The notes beneath the pieces are model-generated. The model searched no databases. It saw nothing but the letters and a program-made list of their open reading frames with translations, and had not been told where the DNA came from. Source: Plantago major (taxonomy: Eukaryota; Streptophyta; Magnoliopsida; Lamiales; Plantaginaceae). From it: DNA of 64,000 nt. The stretch is from the NCBI GenBank assembly GCA_026545765.1, contig CM048841.1, positions 67,640,217 through 67,704,216 on the forward strand. Reading direction: 5' to 3'. A program made the translations under genes and the position numbers. Positions 1 through 13,410 of the stretch are shown one piece after another. Positions within the stretch are counted from its first letter, which is position 1. Every line of letters begins with the position of its first letter.

Positions 1-217
1 CCGCATTCCATTTTGGGACGTCCCAATTTCAACTTCCCATCCCTTAATGGAAAATCAATCTCCTACTTTATTCACTATCTCTCCTACTTTATCACTATCC
101 CTCATACTTTATTCACTCTTTTTCCTGCTTTATTCACTATTTTCTCCTACTTTATTCACCCTTCTCTTAAAACTTGTGCCCGGCCCGCAGGAAGTTCAAT
201 CCGGGACGGAGGGAGTA
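1..217. repeat. Stowaway-like MITE, left end cut by the window edge
   Basis: The right end reads GGGACGGAGGGAG followed by TA, the classic inverted terminal repeat and target site of Stowaway (Tc1/mariner-type) MITEs. The first bases of the window look like the internal part just after a CTCCCTCCGTCCC left end, so only about a dozen bases seem to be missing. The body has several imperfect copies of a CTCCTACTTTATTCACTAT-type unit, typical of these non-coding elements. It lies in an intron of the RRP5 gene or beyond. Positions 218-672 show no further feature I can name. Confidence 0.7.
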
Positions 218-672
218 TTAGAGAAAAACACTATAACAAGAGAAGAGTACTGCAAATTGAACTGCGTAGCTTTTGAACCCCAGCAAGTACTTTACTTGGT
301 GTTTGAAGCACCATAAGACATCAAACTATGCATGCGATAGCGCTTGTTTATTGTTGGATTTCAAGATTAACAAACTCCCTCATGTGAGCAAATGTAACCA
401 TGCTCAGGAGAATGTTTGTCACCATGACAAGTTCACCTATTAAAATGATGACCCATATAAAACTCACCTGTTTAGGCCTATACATTATGTAGGTGAGTTA
501 TAATAATTTCCAATCTAGATAGGTATAGGTGGGTTAGTAGTTTCTCACCCATTTTGACAGCAATTATTCATTATTTTCCTAGATGACATAAAACTTAAGA
601 ACACCAAACCACATAAAAAATCCTGAGGTTGTATAAGTCAACCAGTTCTGGAAAAGCCAATTACGAAGTTAC

Positions 673-3600
673 CTTTGTCCATGGCTAAATTGCATAGGAG
701 GCAATTTCTGAGTGTTGTAATCAGTCACTGATGCATAGCCTAAAGTGTGATCATAAGCTGGAACAGAGAGAACCTGCTCGCAAAAACAAGGAAATATAAT
801 AAGATATGCAGGGAGAAAAATCCCTGACATAAAATAAACTAGTACCTCTAAATCGCACTCTTACCAAGTAATTATCCTTTACGATCTCAACTGTTGCGGT
901 CACAACTTGGTTAACTTCCAAGTCTTTATGAGCAAATCTTTTGCGTTTCTGTAACTAGACAACAAATCAAACACCAAAGGGAAAGTTAACACAGGAGAAC
1001 TTCTAAAATAAACTCCCAAAAAATAGAAACAGTTTGTCACAGCCTCAGACACAAAAGAATGAGAATCCAGTAAAATAGCCAATGGCATAAAGTTGTGTAG
1101 ACCATGGCTGAAGTTCATGACAAAACAATGCAGCAATTTAAACATGAATTATAATCTCAGTTTCCAAATATTTGAATAAGTGAGACATTTCGAGTTTTTT
1201 AAGACGTTTTGGTGCTTTTGGAATGTCTTGTAAAATTTTAAAACTGAAGTGAAAAAATTAGTATGAGGGACAGTTTTTAAAACAGTTTAGAATTCCATGG
1301 TCATTTTATATCGCTGATATTTTAAGCCATTAATATAACGCTGACCTTTTTTGGAGTCTGAGAACTAGAACTCTCTCTCTTTGATCTCTGATTGATTAAT
1401 TCCGGCTTTAAAGATAGATCGACCAGGCGATCAATCTTCGAAACATCGAGAACCGCAGCTCGAACAACAGAGTTGGACTCCATGGTGATGTTAGCCACTG
1501 CAGGAATATCACGTAGAATATTGCATTAACAAGTCAAGACTCAAGACTAAAGTCTGATTCTGATGAAGTTTCATACGATGACTTACACTGATAATGGGAA
1601 ATGAATCCATAGACATTACTGTAATTTTCAAAGCTTATAACGACACCAAATTCCTTAATCTCATGGACTTTTCCTTCAACAATGCTGCCAATACTAAATC
1701 CACTGTTCCAACTCAATCCATTTTCTTCAGTGTCAGACAACTGCAGCTCTGCAACCTGCGGAATGCAAAGCGCGAGTCCATCAAACATAATCGTTCGTAA
1801 CAAGTTAAATCAAATACTACTCCATGAAGGCAGTGAGCAAGTTAAGTATCCAGTGCCAGATCCAAACAATAATATTTAAAGACCATATCGACTTCTATGG
1901 CGCCTAACCTATGCGTATGACACCACAATGGTAGAATGAAAATGAAAAAAAAAATCCAGAGGACAATAATAACTACGTTTTTGAAATACCTTAAAAAGAG
2001 AAGTATATAAATCAATGAAGAAAACAAATTTCTCAGATAAGTATTTGATAAGGTCATAAGATTTTATCTAGAAAAGAACCAGCTGACTATTGACAGAATA
2101 CAAGTATATGTACTTGCAAAACCTGTCAAGTCAGTTTCTAAAAATAAAAACAATTTCCAGTGCTTACCTTCTCTTCCAGAAGAAAATATCCCCGGATGAA
2201 TGATGCATCAGTTGAACAGCACAATGACTGCCTTAATGATAACGTTATTCTTCCTTTTTCACTACTAATCTGAGTAGATATTGGAGAGAAATGAGAAGAT
2301 TAAGACATTATATTTCTGAAGTCTTAAATACAGTAATAAATACTTTATCATGAACCTACATCCAGCACGTTGCTTCTAACTGACTGGCCAATGTAGAAGG
2401 TCTCGGATAGATCTGAGGTCCAGTCATCAGTAGCCTTCAAACAAAAATCCCCAAAAGATTGAGATTATGATAACGATCATAGCTTACTTACGACAAGGAA
2501 ATAATGTAAAGATCAAATAGATGATACCTTGCTTTTTGGAGCAAAGCCAGTCAGCCGCCCAATATAGCGAACAAAACAGCCAGTTTCAATCACGTTACAT
2601 ATGTAACCCTGATAATATAAAATTAAAATACAAACAAAGGAAAACAAGACAATGAAAATGTCAGACTATTTTTTTTTATGGATGTGCACTATTCTAGTAA
2701 AAAGAAACCGACAAAAGCAAAGTAAGGAGGGAGGGGCATATAGCACCTTGTGCATTTTTTAGGAGAACACATGACATGAAGGATCATAAACATCTTACAT
2801 GCACCACGGAGTGAGGATGGATTTGGCCAATATCAACTGGAAGCTGTTGGGCTGACGTAACGAATGAATGCTTAGCTGTGAGGATGAGATTGCTTCCTTC
2901 AACATCTGCACGATTTAAACAGTAAGACTCTCAAACTCTACACATGTTTCCAATGACAAAAATATGATTTGCTGGATGTTACTCACTCCTAAACTTGTAA
3001 AGATGACTACAAAATTTACTCGATACTGTGTTATTATTTACTGATAAAATTGCACTATTAGACCTAGGTTGCATGGGTAAGGGTATGGCAACGCGGGTAT
3101 TGTATGACACAGTACAGGGGGCACGAATTCGACCAAAAAAAAAAAAAAGGATAAGATACGGCAGGGATGAGGGTATAAATTTTATATTTCTGATGTTACT
3201 AATATAGCATAAAATTTTGTACATTTAAAGTGAACGTTTACAGGATATATTAACCACAAGCTTACTTAAAGGACATTACAAAGTATTGGCGATCTTCATA
3301 TATTCATAAGAAATATGGAGATATGAATAAGAAATATCAAGATATGTAAAGAAAATAGAGATCGGAGGCTTTTATTTTCATTACTTGTTTATTTCAAACT
3401 TCTAGGTAAACTATAACTATGCCAAGATTTATAAAATTATAACATTTCTGCACCAACCCCCCCCCCCCCCCCCCCCCCTTTCCAATTTTGGTAATTGTGT
3501 GCTGGATAATGCATCTCACCTGGTACGTGTATACTTGTCTCTTAATATTGTCCTCGCACAAATGTCACATATTTCATTTATATTTGTCCCAACATAAATG

Positions 3601-6600
3601 TCCTGTTTCCATTTTTGACAAATTGTAAACCCATGTTCACCAACTAATTTGGAGCCACATTCTACAAATACACGTCACCTTTGATCTGGGACAGAGGGAG
3701 TCTTTATTACTCACAAAGATTTTCCAAGCTTTGCAAAAATTGTTAATGACTTTTTCCAATTATCATGTGAATAGTAATGTGCCACTAAACTATGGAATAG
3801 AGACATTAATCAGTCATGGCAAGCATAGATATCTTTTTTTCCTTTCTGAAGCTAAATGTGTATGGCAGTCATAGATACCATTTTCCTCGAAATGGATTGT
3901 TATCATGAAAAAAGGCAGTGCACAAGGGCGTAGATGGTAATCATCAAAATTCAAAAGGTTTCATAGGAGAATTACTATAGCGAAGGGTACTAAGTGTCAA
4001 ACCTGAAGTTGCAAGGGGCGTGGAGGGGAAGTAAAGTGAAGATGGGGTGTATGATCAATTTTGGAATAGTTCCTCTAAACACACCCTTGCTAGAGGCTAC
4101 CACTACACTACCATGCTGATGCTTATTGTTCAGAACTCTACGTCTGCAACACTAATCTAGAGTGGAGTTTCTAAATATGGAAACGGTGTCCTTGGTTTGG
4201 ACTTGCACATGCCACCCCCACCACCGCCTGTCCACTTTCCCTTATGAGCCAGCCAACTCTGAAGTACCTAATGTGCACACAGAACTCTATGTTCTACCTA
4301 CCATCAGAGCCCTTTCGTGCAATCAAACAAAAAGGAGTTTCCTAGCATATGAAAAACTAAAATAAAGAAATAAACTTATGGAGAATAATTAATTTGAAGA
4401 TTACCGAGAACCAATAACTCATCAAATTTGTATCCTGGCTTCAAGCAAGAGATCAGCAAAGAAGCAAGGCCTGTTGCATCGTGAAATCAAATTAAATCAA
4501 TTGTCACAAAAATAAGAGGGGAAATGGGCAAGGGAATCTAACACGATACTGTAACTGAAGAAACATAACAAGAAATCTATTTTACTACTCAATAAACTCT
4601 ATATTAGCAGGCAAGTACTCCCTCCATTCCATCTAAAGCTTTTTATTTAGTTTTGGCACAACTTTTAAGGAGTTGAGTAAAAAAATGGTTTATATTGATA
4701 AAGTAGAAAGTGGATGGTAAAAAGTAGGAGAAACAATTGATAAAGTATGAAAAAGAGTGATTAAAAAATTAATAAGTGGAGATAGTGGGTTTCCATAAAA
4801 AGAAATGGAAATCTTTTAGTGAAACGTCCGAAATGGAAAAATGGAAAGCTTTTAATGGAATGGGAGTACTTAAGATGAACTCCTGAGAGTCTATGCAAAA
4901 TAAGGTTGTTTCTACTAAAAATAAATAAAGAAAGGAAGACAAGGAGACAGATATATGGATAAATTAAGAAACGCATGGGGGTGTGTAAGAACAAATAAGG
5001 TCGTTGAATACCATGGTGGTCGGCCAAATGTTCAAGAGCAATCGTGCCTTTCATGCGACTCAGGGAATTGATGTTCACCACAACCGTATCCGGCATTATC
5101 TGTTCAACCACTCCTGACACCAGGCTTCCTGGTTTCACATGGTCATCCCCTGATGCCCTATCAAATTTTAGAGGAAAAAGGAATAAGAACATGTAACTGT
5201 CTCTAGGTGAAATTCATTCTTTTTCTTCTGCCCCGGGTAAATTTGGAGAATGCAGTTGCCTATGGTAGAAAAATATCTCGAAAGGAATCAACATGGTACA
5301 CAAAAGCTTGATCAAACTGAAGTCCCAAGAATGAATTCGGCCAAGATATAAAACAGAGATTGGACCATTGACAAGAAAATTTGTGCCATAATAATGTACA
5401 TTTCGAGTTGGCCATAAATCATATAACTAGCACATTAATGAATCCATCCCATCAGACCTAAGTTACCAGGACTTGGGTACGGGTATCGGGTACGGGTTCA
5501 TATCTAAGTGTCGGGTGCATATGTTTCTAAAAGTTAGGATACGGGGACACATACCCATATTCGGGCACGGTACGTCGTTACGGATGTCAACTTATTATAT
5601 ATAAATTATATTGAATAATTTTATCACTAATTAAGAAAAATAGTAGTAATAATTTCCAAGAGCCATTGTCTTTTTCAAGATATATGTAATTATAACAACA
5701 TAGGGATCTAAAATGTACTTAATTGATAATTAAAGTTACATTAAATTCCCCTCCTTGTTATAATACAATGGTGTATATACATATGGGCAGCCCAAAAGCC
5801 CAGATGAAAATGTAATAGTAAACCCACTAGCCCAAATCCCGTTACTCTACTAAATCTCCCAGAGCTCCTGGAGAAGAAAAAGCTTTAGGCTCAAGGATAG
5901 CACGATCTCGCCAGTATATACAACACTGAAAAACAAATTCTACTCGGAGAACATCACGTTAACGAGACTCAGGCATACATAAAGAATATTTAAATTGAAT
6001 ATGAGATTTAGTCAAATCTATCGTGTTAGTATATTACCTAAATTAATGTATTGATTATATAATCTCTTTAAATTAATAAAATCTTCTGCTCTCGACATTA
6101 TCAATTTATAGGGTTTTATTGTATTTTTGTTGTTCGACTGAAGTAGCCACGAATTGAATGATACGTAGTTCATAGACAAACCTTATAGGAGTCATATTGA
6201 AACTGAGGCTTATTCGATGTGAAGCTGGGATACATTTTACTACTCTGCACTTGATAACTTGCTCAACATGATACGTGGAACCTATATCAGCCCCTGGATC
6301 CAAACCAAGCTCGGACCTGCAATAAGGTTACGGGTATTTTCATACAATATGAGACACGGGTGACATATGCACACAAAAATATACAATGTGATGAACAATG
6401 AAGGGATATAAAGTGAATAATGAGCAAGCGAACAAGCTTTCTTGAACCATCTGATAACATTTTTGTGACAGGCAGCTTTGATCCTAAGACAGAAAGGACA
6501 CACAAGCAGGTAGTGGAGTATCACGGTCACAAATGTAAATCGATTCAATGAGTAAAATTGCTCCTGTTGTTAGTCAAAAGATTTGAAGGCGATGGGTTGT

Positions 6601-9600
6601 TGTCAAAATCAAGCAACCGGCCCTGCATGGATATGCTGCGCTGAAATTCACTTAATTCAATAATGGTAGCCTGAATCATTTAGAAAGTCCCGCAACCTGA
6701 TCCTCCCAGTATCATATTACTAACTTTGTATAGTGGAGAAACGTACAGATGAAAGAATATTGTGTTGCCTTCTGACATGAAGTTAATGCAGCCAGCCCGG
6801 AGAGGTTCGAGACACTTTTGTTTCTTAAACCAGGGTAAAGATAATTCTAGCTCCAAAGAATCACGATGCGGGATTTAACACATATCTTGTTCATGCATGC
6901 ACATAAAGACTGCATTTAATTTAAGTTTATGGGTTCTAGTACCACGCCAGCCATGTTGTATTTGCTACTTTGATATAATACACACCTAACGATAAAATAT
7001 CAACAAAGCACAGAACTAAAAGATTTAGCACAAACATTAAAACACCAAAAGGTTTTTGTATGGGCAAATAACCAACCTGGGGGCAAATCCATGTACACCA
7101 TTGTAGAAATGAACAAAGCATCCGTGGCTCTCAATTTTTGTAATCCACCCATGTGTGACTAATCCTTCAGTTGCATCGGTATACAAGCTTAGAATCTTTA
7201 GATTTGACCTTATCTGGAAGTATCCCCAATGAAAATTTTAAATAAGGGCATAACAGAGCCAATCTCATAGAAAAATCTTTTTTTTAAATGAACAAAAGTA
7301 AAGCTTATACAATCTACTACAAGTATTCGTACTGATAAGGGGCCCAATTAAAGCAACTAATAAAAAAATACATAGTGCCTCAGTATGAAACATAGCAGGT
7401 ACAAAATACATATGCTACCAGTTGTTGGATATGCTACCCAAAGTACGGTCCATCGACCAATCCCTCCCATCCCCTACCAGACAGAAATTTGGTCACCAAT
7501 GATATGTTTCAGTAGCTCAAATAAACTTATATATCTTCACTACAGAACAGATCCCAGGAAGAAATGTTAAATTAAACAAAAATAAGTTCAACAGTACAGC
7601 AGAACTGCATCTGTATCCTTCTCTCCACAACTACAAATGTGCTTCCATTAAGTATAAGCAATCTAAATTAGAACTTAGTGTCCAAGATTTTCCAGTAAGA
7701 TGAACACCCACAGTATTATTGGAACTAAACCATGCAGGTAATATATGTGAGGACAGAAAACCAGAGGAAGGTATAAGCTAATATGATAAAATTAATGGCC
7801 AGGTGAAAGTATACCAGAGTTTTTTTTTGTGTAACAGTAATCCGCTTGGATTTGCAACCAAGAACACGGAATGACATCTCAGCTCCAACCTGCAAAAGAG
7901 TAACAGATGAATCAATAGGCAGAAAACTTGAATAAGGAAATTATCAATAAATTCATCTGCAGGTATGAAAAGGACAAATTTCATAAAACACTCTTCTAAC
8001 CTGGAACTTTTTTCGAGGCTTTGATATTTCAAACTCAGACATGTGTCGAAGGGGGCAGAGAGCTTTCAGGCCACTGGCAAGTTGCACAATGGCACCAAAA
8101 CTATCAACTGAAATGACTTTAGCTTTTACCACCATACCAGGTTTGATATCGGAGTGAGTGAAAACTACACCTTCGAATGTACTAGTCTGCTCATAAAAAG
8201 ATGATCATGTTAGGAGTCAGGCAGACTATGTTATCGAACAAATAAAGGTGTAGGCAGGAAACAAATTGCAAATTTCCTGTTGCTCCTGGAAAAAGGAAAG
8301 AAAAAACTCCTAGAACCAAAGAAGCACACTAGGTTACATGCAGATTATTTACGTTTCCAAAAGATTTTGGTAGTGATAAAGTACTTTAAAATGAAAACAA
8401 ACCCAGAAAAATTCTTTTAGTCGCCCTAAGAAACTGTTTTTTTACACCGTAGCTGGGTTACAGCTAGTCTGCCCATAAAATGAATATCATAATAGGATCA
8501 GGCAGATTATGTTCGAACAAATAAAAATGCAATCTCCTGGAGCTCCTAGGGAAGAAAAAAGCTCCAGGGCCTGTAGCTGGGTTATATCTAGTCCGCCCAT
8601 AAAATGAATATCATATTAGAAATCAGGCAGATTATGTAGATGATTTAAGCTGGTGTTGACTAATTTATGAAAGACTTTGTCAGTGATAAGGTACTTCATT
8701 AAAATGACAATCAAACCCCAAACAGAATTGCTTCTAGTCACCCTAAGCAACTTATTATACCATGTGTGTGTGTGTTTTTGTTTGGGGGGGGGGGGGGTTG
8801 TGGCATGAATGAAACATGTGTAACTACATCTTAATGATTGATAGATGAAGCATGAGGACCTTCAAACTGCCTGTAGCAATCCCTTCAAGCTGCCTAAAAC
8901 CAAGCACCCTTACACGGAGATGTGCTCCTTCCTTAAAGTTCTTCTCTAGTTTCCGGACTTCTTTGTCAGACACATCAGCGCCCTGAAATCAACAAAACCA
9001 ATCGCTAATTTAGATATCAAATGCATGGATGGATAGAATTTCTAGGCACGTTCCCAAGTAAAAGACAAGTTCTTACATAGACATAAGCTGGTGTTGGAAC
9101 TGGTAAAGTGGGAACTTCCAGAAGAAGGCCTGATCCTTTATCAATCCTGACTACTTTTGCTTGATCAAAAATCTCACCAGCTTTAACAAGCTGCACCACG
9201 TATAATAAGAACATATTAGGATTGGAAAAGCATCCCTTGATGCAACATAAAACAGACATGGTTCAGAACACAGAGGGAACTATAGTAACCTACGAATTGA
9301 AGAGCATACATCAAATACTACTGACGGGTTGAAAATACAGTGTATATTAGTGCTGTACAAGGATAATAGAACTTACAGATGGTGGAGCCTTGTTGCTAAC
9401 TAGGTGAGGATTCAACGTTAAACCCACAGCCCTGGTTAAAGGATCAATGAACAATATACGGGCATTCAACTGTATAAAAGAATATGAAAAAGATGTCAAA
9501 CGTGAACCTCGTTAAAGCTATTAATAAAAGAAAAAGAAAAAAAAAGGAAAAATGATTAAGGCGGAATATCCACTCCTTACAATATACTTTAAAGTAATTG

Positions 9601-12600
9601 GTGAATAGGATTGTGTTCAATCATTACAGTGTGATTTACAGTAAATGTGCCTTATAAAAAAGAGCTTAAAGTACCCACTTCAAATTCAAATCCATTAGTA
9701 ATCAACCCCAATCTTAATCAGGATCAACGGCACAGTTTTGCTGCTTATTCAATGGGTGTTCTGGAACTTGTATAGCACCGAAAGGAGAAAAGTATTCCAG
9801 CATATTTATACCTTCATATTTTTAGCATAAACATCCTTCCAGCTTGAAGAGGGAAATACTTTATCTAAATTGAATATGTCAGCCTGAAAATAAAGAGACA
9901 ATCACATCAAGTATTAGCATTAAACAAGTTACATAAGTGTAACACTGATCATTACAGAATTAAGGCACATACAGTTCCAGTGAAATAAGTGAGGAAAGAT
10001 AACATGATGCCATTTTCAAGTGTTGACTCCACAATAGTATTGACCAGCATTCCTGGAACGAGAAGATCAACTGAAACACCTTTATGCTCCTTGATCTGCA
10101 CGGTTACCAGTACACAAGGAAGATGACAATTATTAGCAGCAAAATACAGTCAATATTGCCATTTCTGGGTAAGAGGAGACATACCACGGATTTTGAGATC
10201 AAGCCAGCATCAGAACTCAAATGAACTTCTTTACGATTTCTATCTACAAATTTAACAACCCCCTGTAGAAGCTGGCCCTTACTTACTTCGCTGGCTCTGT
10301 TTTCTGTGGCATAGGAAACAAAAAATGAATACTCCACAGAGAAAAAGAAGTTTGCTGGCATTCCATCCTCAGAGGTTTAACCCGCCGAGTTGGGTTGCAA
10401 AAGAAAAGATAGAGAGAGAATGCACTATCCAGGGACCATGCCTCAATTCTAATCCTCCTCCGTACGGAGAACAGAACTACTGAACATGTACTGAACACAC
10501 ACATATGTGTGTGTGTGTGTGCCAACTAAAAAGCGGAAGATGCATAACTTGCATCCTACTGCTTGGCAATGTTAAGTATCTCCCTATAATATCTCCCTCA
10601 GGCAATAGCCCAAAATACCCTAATCAAGTTCATGGGTCATGGCAACTTCATCATGAATATACATTCAAAACAATTGAAAGATGTATGGTGGCTAGTGATT
10701 ACCAGATGGGTTGTGTTTCATAAATCCTGTAAAAGACTTTGATCCAAACTGTAGTAAAAACCCGCGGTCTTCAATGCTCCTTACGTAAGCACTTAGCACC
10801 TGCAAAACAAGCAAATTAACAATCCACCAGTCAGAGGGTTAAAAAAAAACCAAAAAAGTAAATAATTGAAATATAAAGGTCATTCTATTAATAGTTCAAA
10901 ATGTTGCAGGTTTTTCAATAAAAAACATACCATTCCCTCCTGAATAACATCAAGTGTTAAGCTCTTATGCAACAACGAAAGACGGAGAGAAAGCCAGATC
11001 TTCCTTTTTGTGATTTCCTTTTTATCATCATCTATTTGCAACACAATGCAAGACACAAGTTGTCCTACATGATACACCCTCGACAGAAAGTTGTGCTCTG
11101 AATCCTGAGTGCAATGAGATTAACAAAAAAAGAATCAATAATGAACTGCTTGCTTTAAATGTATATATTGAAAGCAAAAAGAAAAAAGAAAAAGGAAGGA
11201 GGATCAGCCTAAATCTAATTAATTGATGACACTTGGATCTGAGATGAAGTAAAAAGGTTACCCCTTTTGCTTCGTCATCCACAATTGAGTCAAAGGCATC
11301 ATGTGCACGGACTAGTCCTAGCAAACCCCCTGGGAGACTAACTACGATATCTTTCTTGTTCACTTCGGCAACCACACCCCATAATTTCATTCCTGGGCCA
11401 ATATTCTGAAACATGAACAGAAGCATAAATAGGGTACTCGCATGCATACTAATTTATTCAGCTCCTAATAGGCAATTTGGACATGGAAAATGATAAAAGA
11501 TAAACATATTGATTGTCATTTGTGAGTATAAGAAATTTAGTCAAACTAATTAGTAATTACTCCATCATCTGTGTGCGTTACCCTAAAAAAATATCAATAA
11601 CAAAGAGGAAGAGAGAGAGAAAAAAGAAGAAGCTAAATATTGATCCGGTGACAAAGTATCCAAATTTAGAAGGCAAACAAGGTAAAGACCTACAAAAACC
11701 ATGCATGTGCAATATTTTCAGCCTCATTGTATCCCACGAAGTTTAAAATTGTAATTTTCTAACCAAGCAACAGTAAAACTCCGAAAAAGTACATGTAAAT
11801 AAGATAATGCAATTTTTTATACGCAAAAACTCATGCATATCTGATTTCCACGGGTAACATGCTAGCGTTAAATGTTCTGCAAATAATGTGTATGTTTGGC
11901 AAAACAACCCGATAAGATAATTGGTAGTTCATCAGACACCTTATTTTCTGACAACTTAGAAAACGTACATATAATTTTCTTATACATAAAAACTCATGCA
12001 TATCTTATGTCCACGGTTAACATGCTAGCACCAAAGGTTCTGCAAATAATGTGTCTGTTTGACAAAACAACATGATAAGTTAATTGGAAGTTGATCAGTC
12101 ACCTTATTTTCTGAAAACTTAGATGGAATAACTTTTCAAATAAATCACCTTAAACCACTTTAGTTTGGTCAAATAAGGTGGAATCCCCTGATAAGGTGAG
12201 TGATTGGGTCATGCCCAACAAACAACATCATCAAATGAAAGGACATGACGCACTATTGTGAAATAGTAATTCAAATTCTCGTTTCATGTATGGGGGACTT
12301 GTAAGAGGTATTTTTTATGCTAAAAATATAGCTAGAGGATAACGTCAGTATGAATTCAGTGCCATGCAAACGCCAGGAAGGAATCTGATAAGAATAACCA
12401 ATAAACTGATTGATCTTACTCTGCGTCAAAACGATGACAGGAAAACTTATTGAAGGAATAGTTAAGGGCATTTTAATGAAAGGGGGAAAAAACAAGAAAG
12501 ACACTTGTATAATTCTTAGCACCCAGACTAGGCTCACGTCACTACTTCACTATCTTTATTTAATTCTTACGTGAATTCTAGTCAAGCATGCTCCCAAGTG

Positions 12601-13410
12601 TACATAGAATGTAACTCATAGCATACATAAATATGAAATTAGAAAAATTAGGTTCCATTGCTATGTGCAGACAGTCCTTGCGAATGAGTTTCTGCTTCCT
12701 ATAAAGGATGGATGATAGTGATGCTTATTTGAATATGCTGTTGATGTGAAGTCTATCATTTCACAGCTGTAAAAATGGCTAAGAAGCTTAACCCACATAA
12801 AATTCCACATTACCATATCAGAGTGTGCAATTTCAATCACATTTCCATTGAAGAGTAGTCTCTTTAGGTGCACAAACAAACATAACAACAAAAAAAACAA
12901 TTGGCAGAACAACAAGGAAAAGCAGCAAACGAAAATGCCACCTTAAGTGTGATTCTATTGGCGAATCTTGGCAATTTGCCAACAAGTCCAGCCCCAAAGA
13001 GTGAACCACCATCGTCGTCGTCTTGGTTAAACTTATCATCCTTACCCTGCTTCCTCCTGTCCTTATTATACCCTTTCTTCAAAACTCTATGCTCAGCCGC
13101 AAACTCTTCAGTAGCAGATGCCCTTACATCATCCCTCTCTTCCCTACTCAACGAACTCGCTCCACCTAGCAAAATTGGCATCCAATTTTTTAGTACAAAA
13201 ATCAACCAAAATAACAACTAGCGAACAAGAGCTCAATTTAAATGAAAAATGACGAATTCGAAGGAAACCTCGTGGGAAGTCGGGGACATCGTCGTGGTCA
13301 GGAAAAGGCAGTTTGGGCTTCGGTTTAGCAGCCTTCGTGATTGGCTTTTGCTGTATTTGTGGTTGAGGCTTCGAATTCGATTTAGATTTCTTCTTCTGAT
13401 GAGGAGCCAT
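673..13410 (-). CDS. RRP5: RRP5 homologue (rRNA processing S1-domain protein), N-terminal half, gene continues beyond the left edge
   Basis: RRP5 is a nucleolar scaffold of the small-subunit processome, needed for pre-rRNA cleavages feeding both subunits. The translation starts with a Lys/Pro-rich tail (MAPHQKKKSKSN), then DVPDFPRG and GGASSLSREERDDVRA, as in plant RRP5, and then successive S1 RNA-binding repeats (e.g. GMKLWGVVAEVNKKDIVVSL, GLVTHGWITKIESHGCFV, GYICNVIETGCFVRYIGRL). Exons, all phase-consistent with GT-AG borders: 13269-13410, 12942-13165, 11262-11405, 10931-11104, 10703-10799, 10185-10303, 9973-10095, 9812-9883, 9377-9469, 9077-9190, 8860-8982, 8001-8186, 7815-7889, 7077-7213, 6182-6316, 5012-5157, 4405-4470, 2799-2905, 2528-2608, 2360-2434, 2168-2269, 1587-1755, 1346-1497, 865-948, 673-773. 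That gives 3041 nt, about 1013 residues, without an internal stop. Plant RRP5 is near 1900 residues, so the remaining S1 repeats and the C-terminal HAT/TPR region lie to the left. Exon borders are inferred by eye; family identity is certain. Confidence 0.95.
3545..3700. repeat. Stowaway-like MITE remnant in RRP5 intron 17
   Basis: The right end reads CTGGGACAGAGGGAGT, a degenerate form of the Stowaway terminus, and the body has the usual repeated ACATAAATGTC-type segments. A matching left terminus is not clear. Just upstream (about 3458-3479) is an uninterrupted cytosine run of roughly 20 bases, a likely site of length variation or sequencing error. Confidence 0.45.
4616..4868. repeat. Stowaway-like MITE in RRP5 intron 16
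   Basis: TA target duplications (4616-4617 and 4867-4868) flank an element starting CTCCCTCCATTCCAT and ending ATGGAATGGGAG. These are imperfect inverted repeats that continue inward (AAAGCTTTT near both ends). It is about 249 bp, non-coding, and lies between RRP5 exons 16 (5012-5157) and 17 (4405-4470), away from both splice sites. Confidence 0.8.
8182..8660. repeat. partial local duplications spanning RRP5 intron 11 and the start of exon 12
   Basis: The segment around the exon 12 acceptor (from about 8182: CTAGTCTGCTCATAAAA, then a GTCAGGCAGA block) recurs at about 8464 and again at about 8585 with moderate divergence. The neighbouring AAATGAATATCATA and GGAGCTCCTAGGGAAGAAAA-type blocks repeat with it. 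These are ancestral duplications of intronic sequence, and they carry decayed copies of the acceptor region. A G run at about 8785-8798 follows. Confidence 0.55.
11805..12125. repeat. two-copy tandem duplication of about 163 bp in RRP5 intron 2
   Basis: A block beginning near 11809 (AAAAACTCATGCATATCT, then GTAACATGCTAGC, GCAAATAATGTGT, CACCTTATTTTCTGA) repeats near 11972 in the same order and orientation with modest divergence. Intron 2 (11406-12941) is the longest RRP5 intron seen here, and this duplication accounts for part of its length. I see no coding potential in it. Confidence 0.7.

Noticed and set aside
13..316. two overlapping frames rich in SYFIH/LFTIF
   Set aside because: They are translations of the MITE's repeated CTTTATTCACT units.
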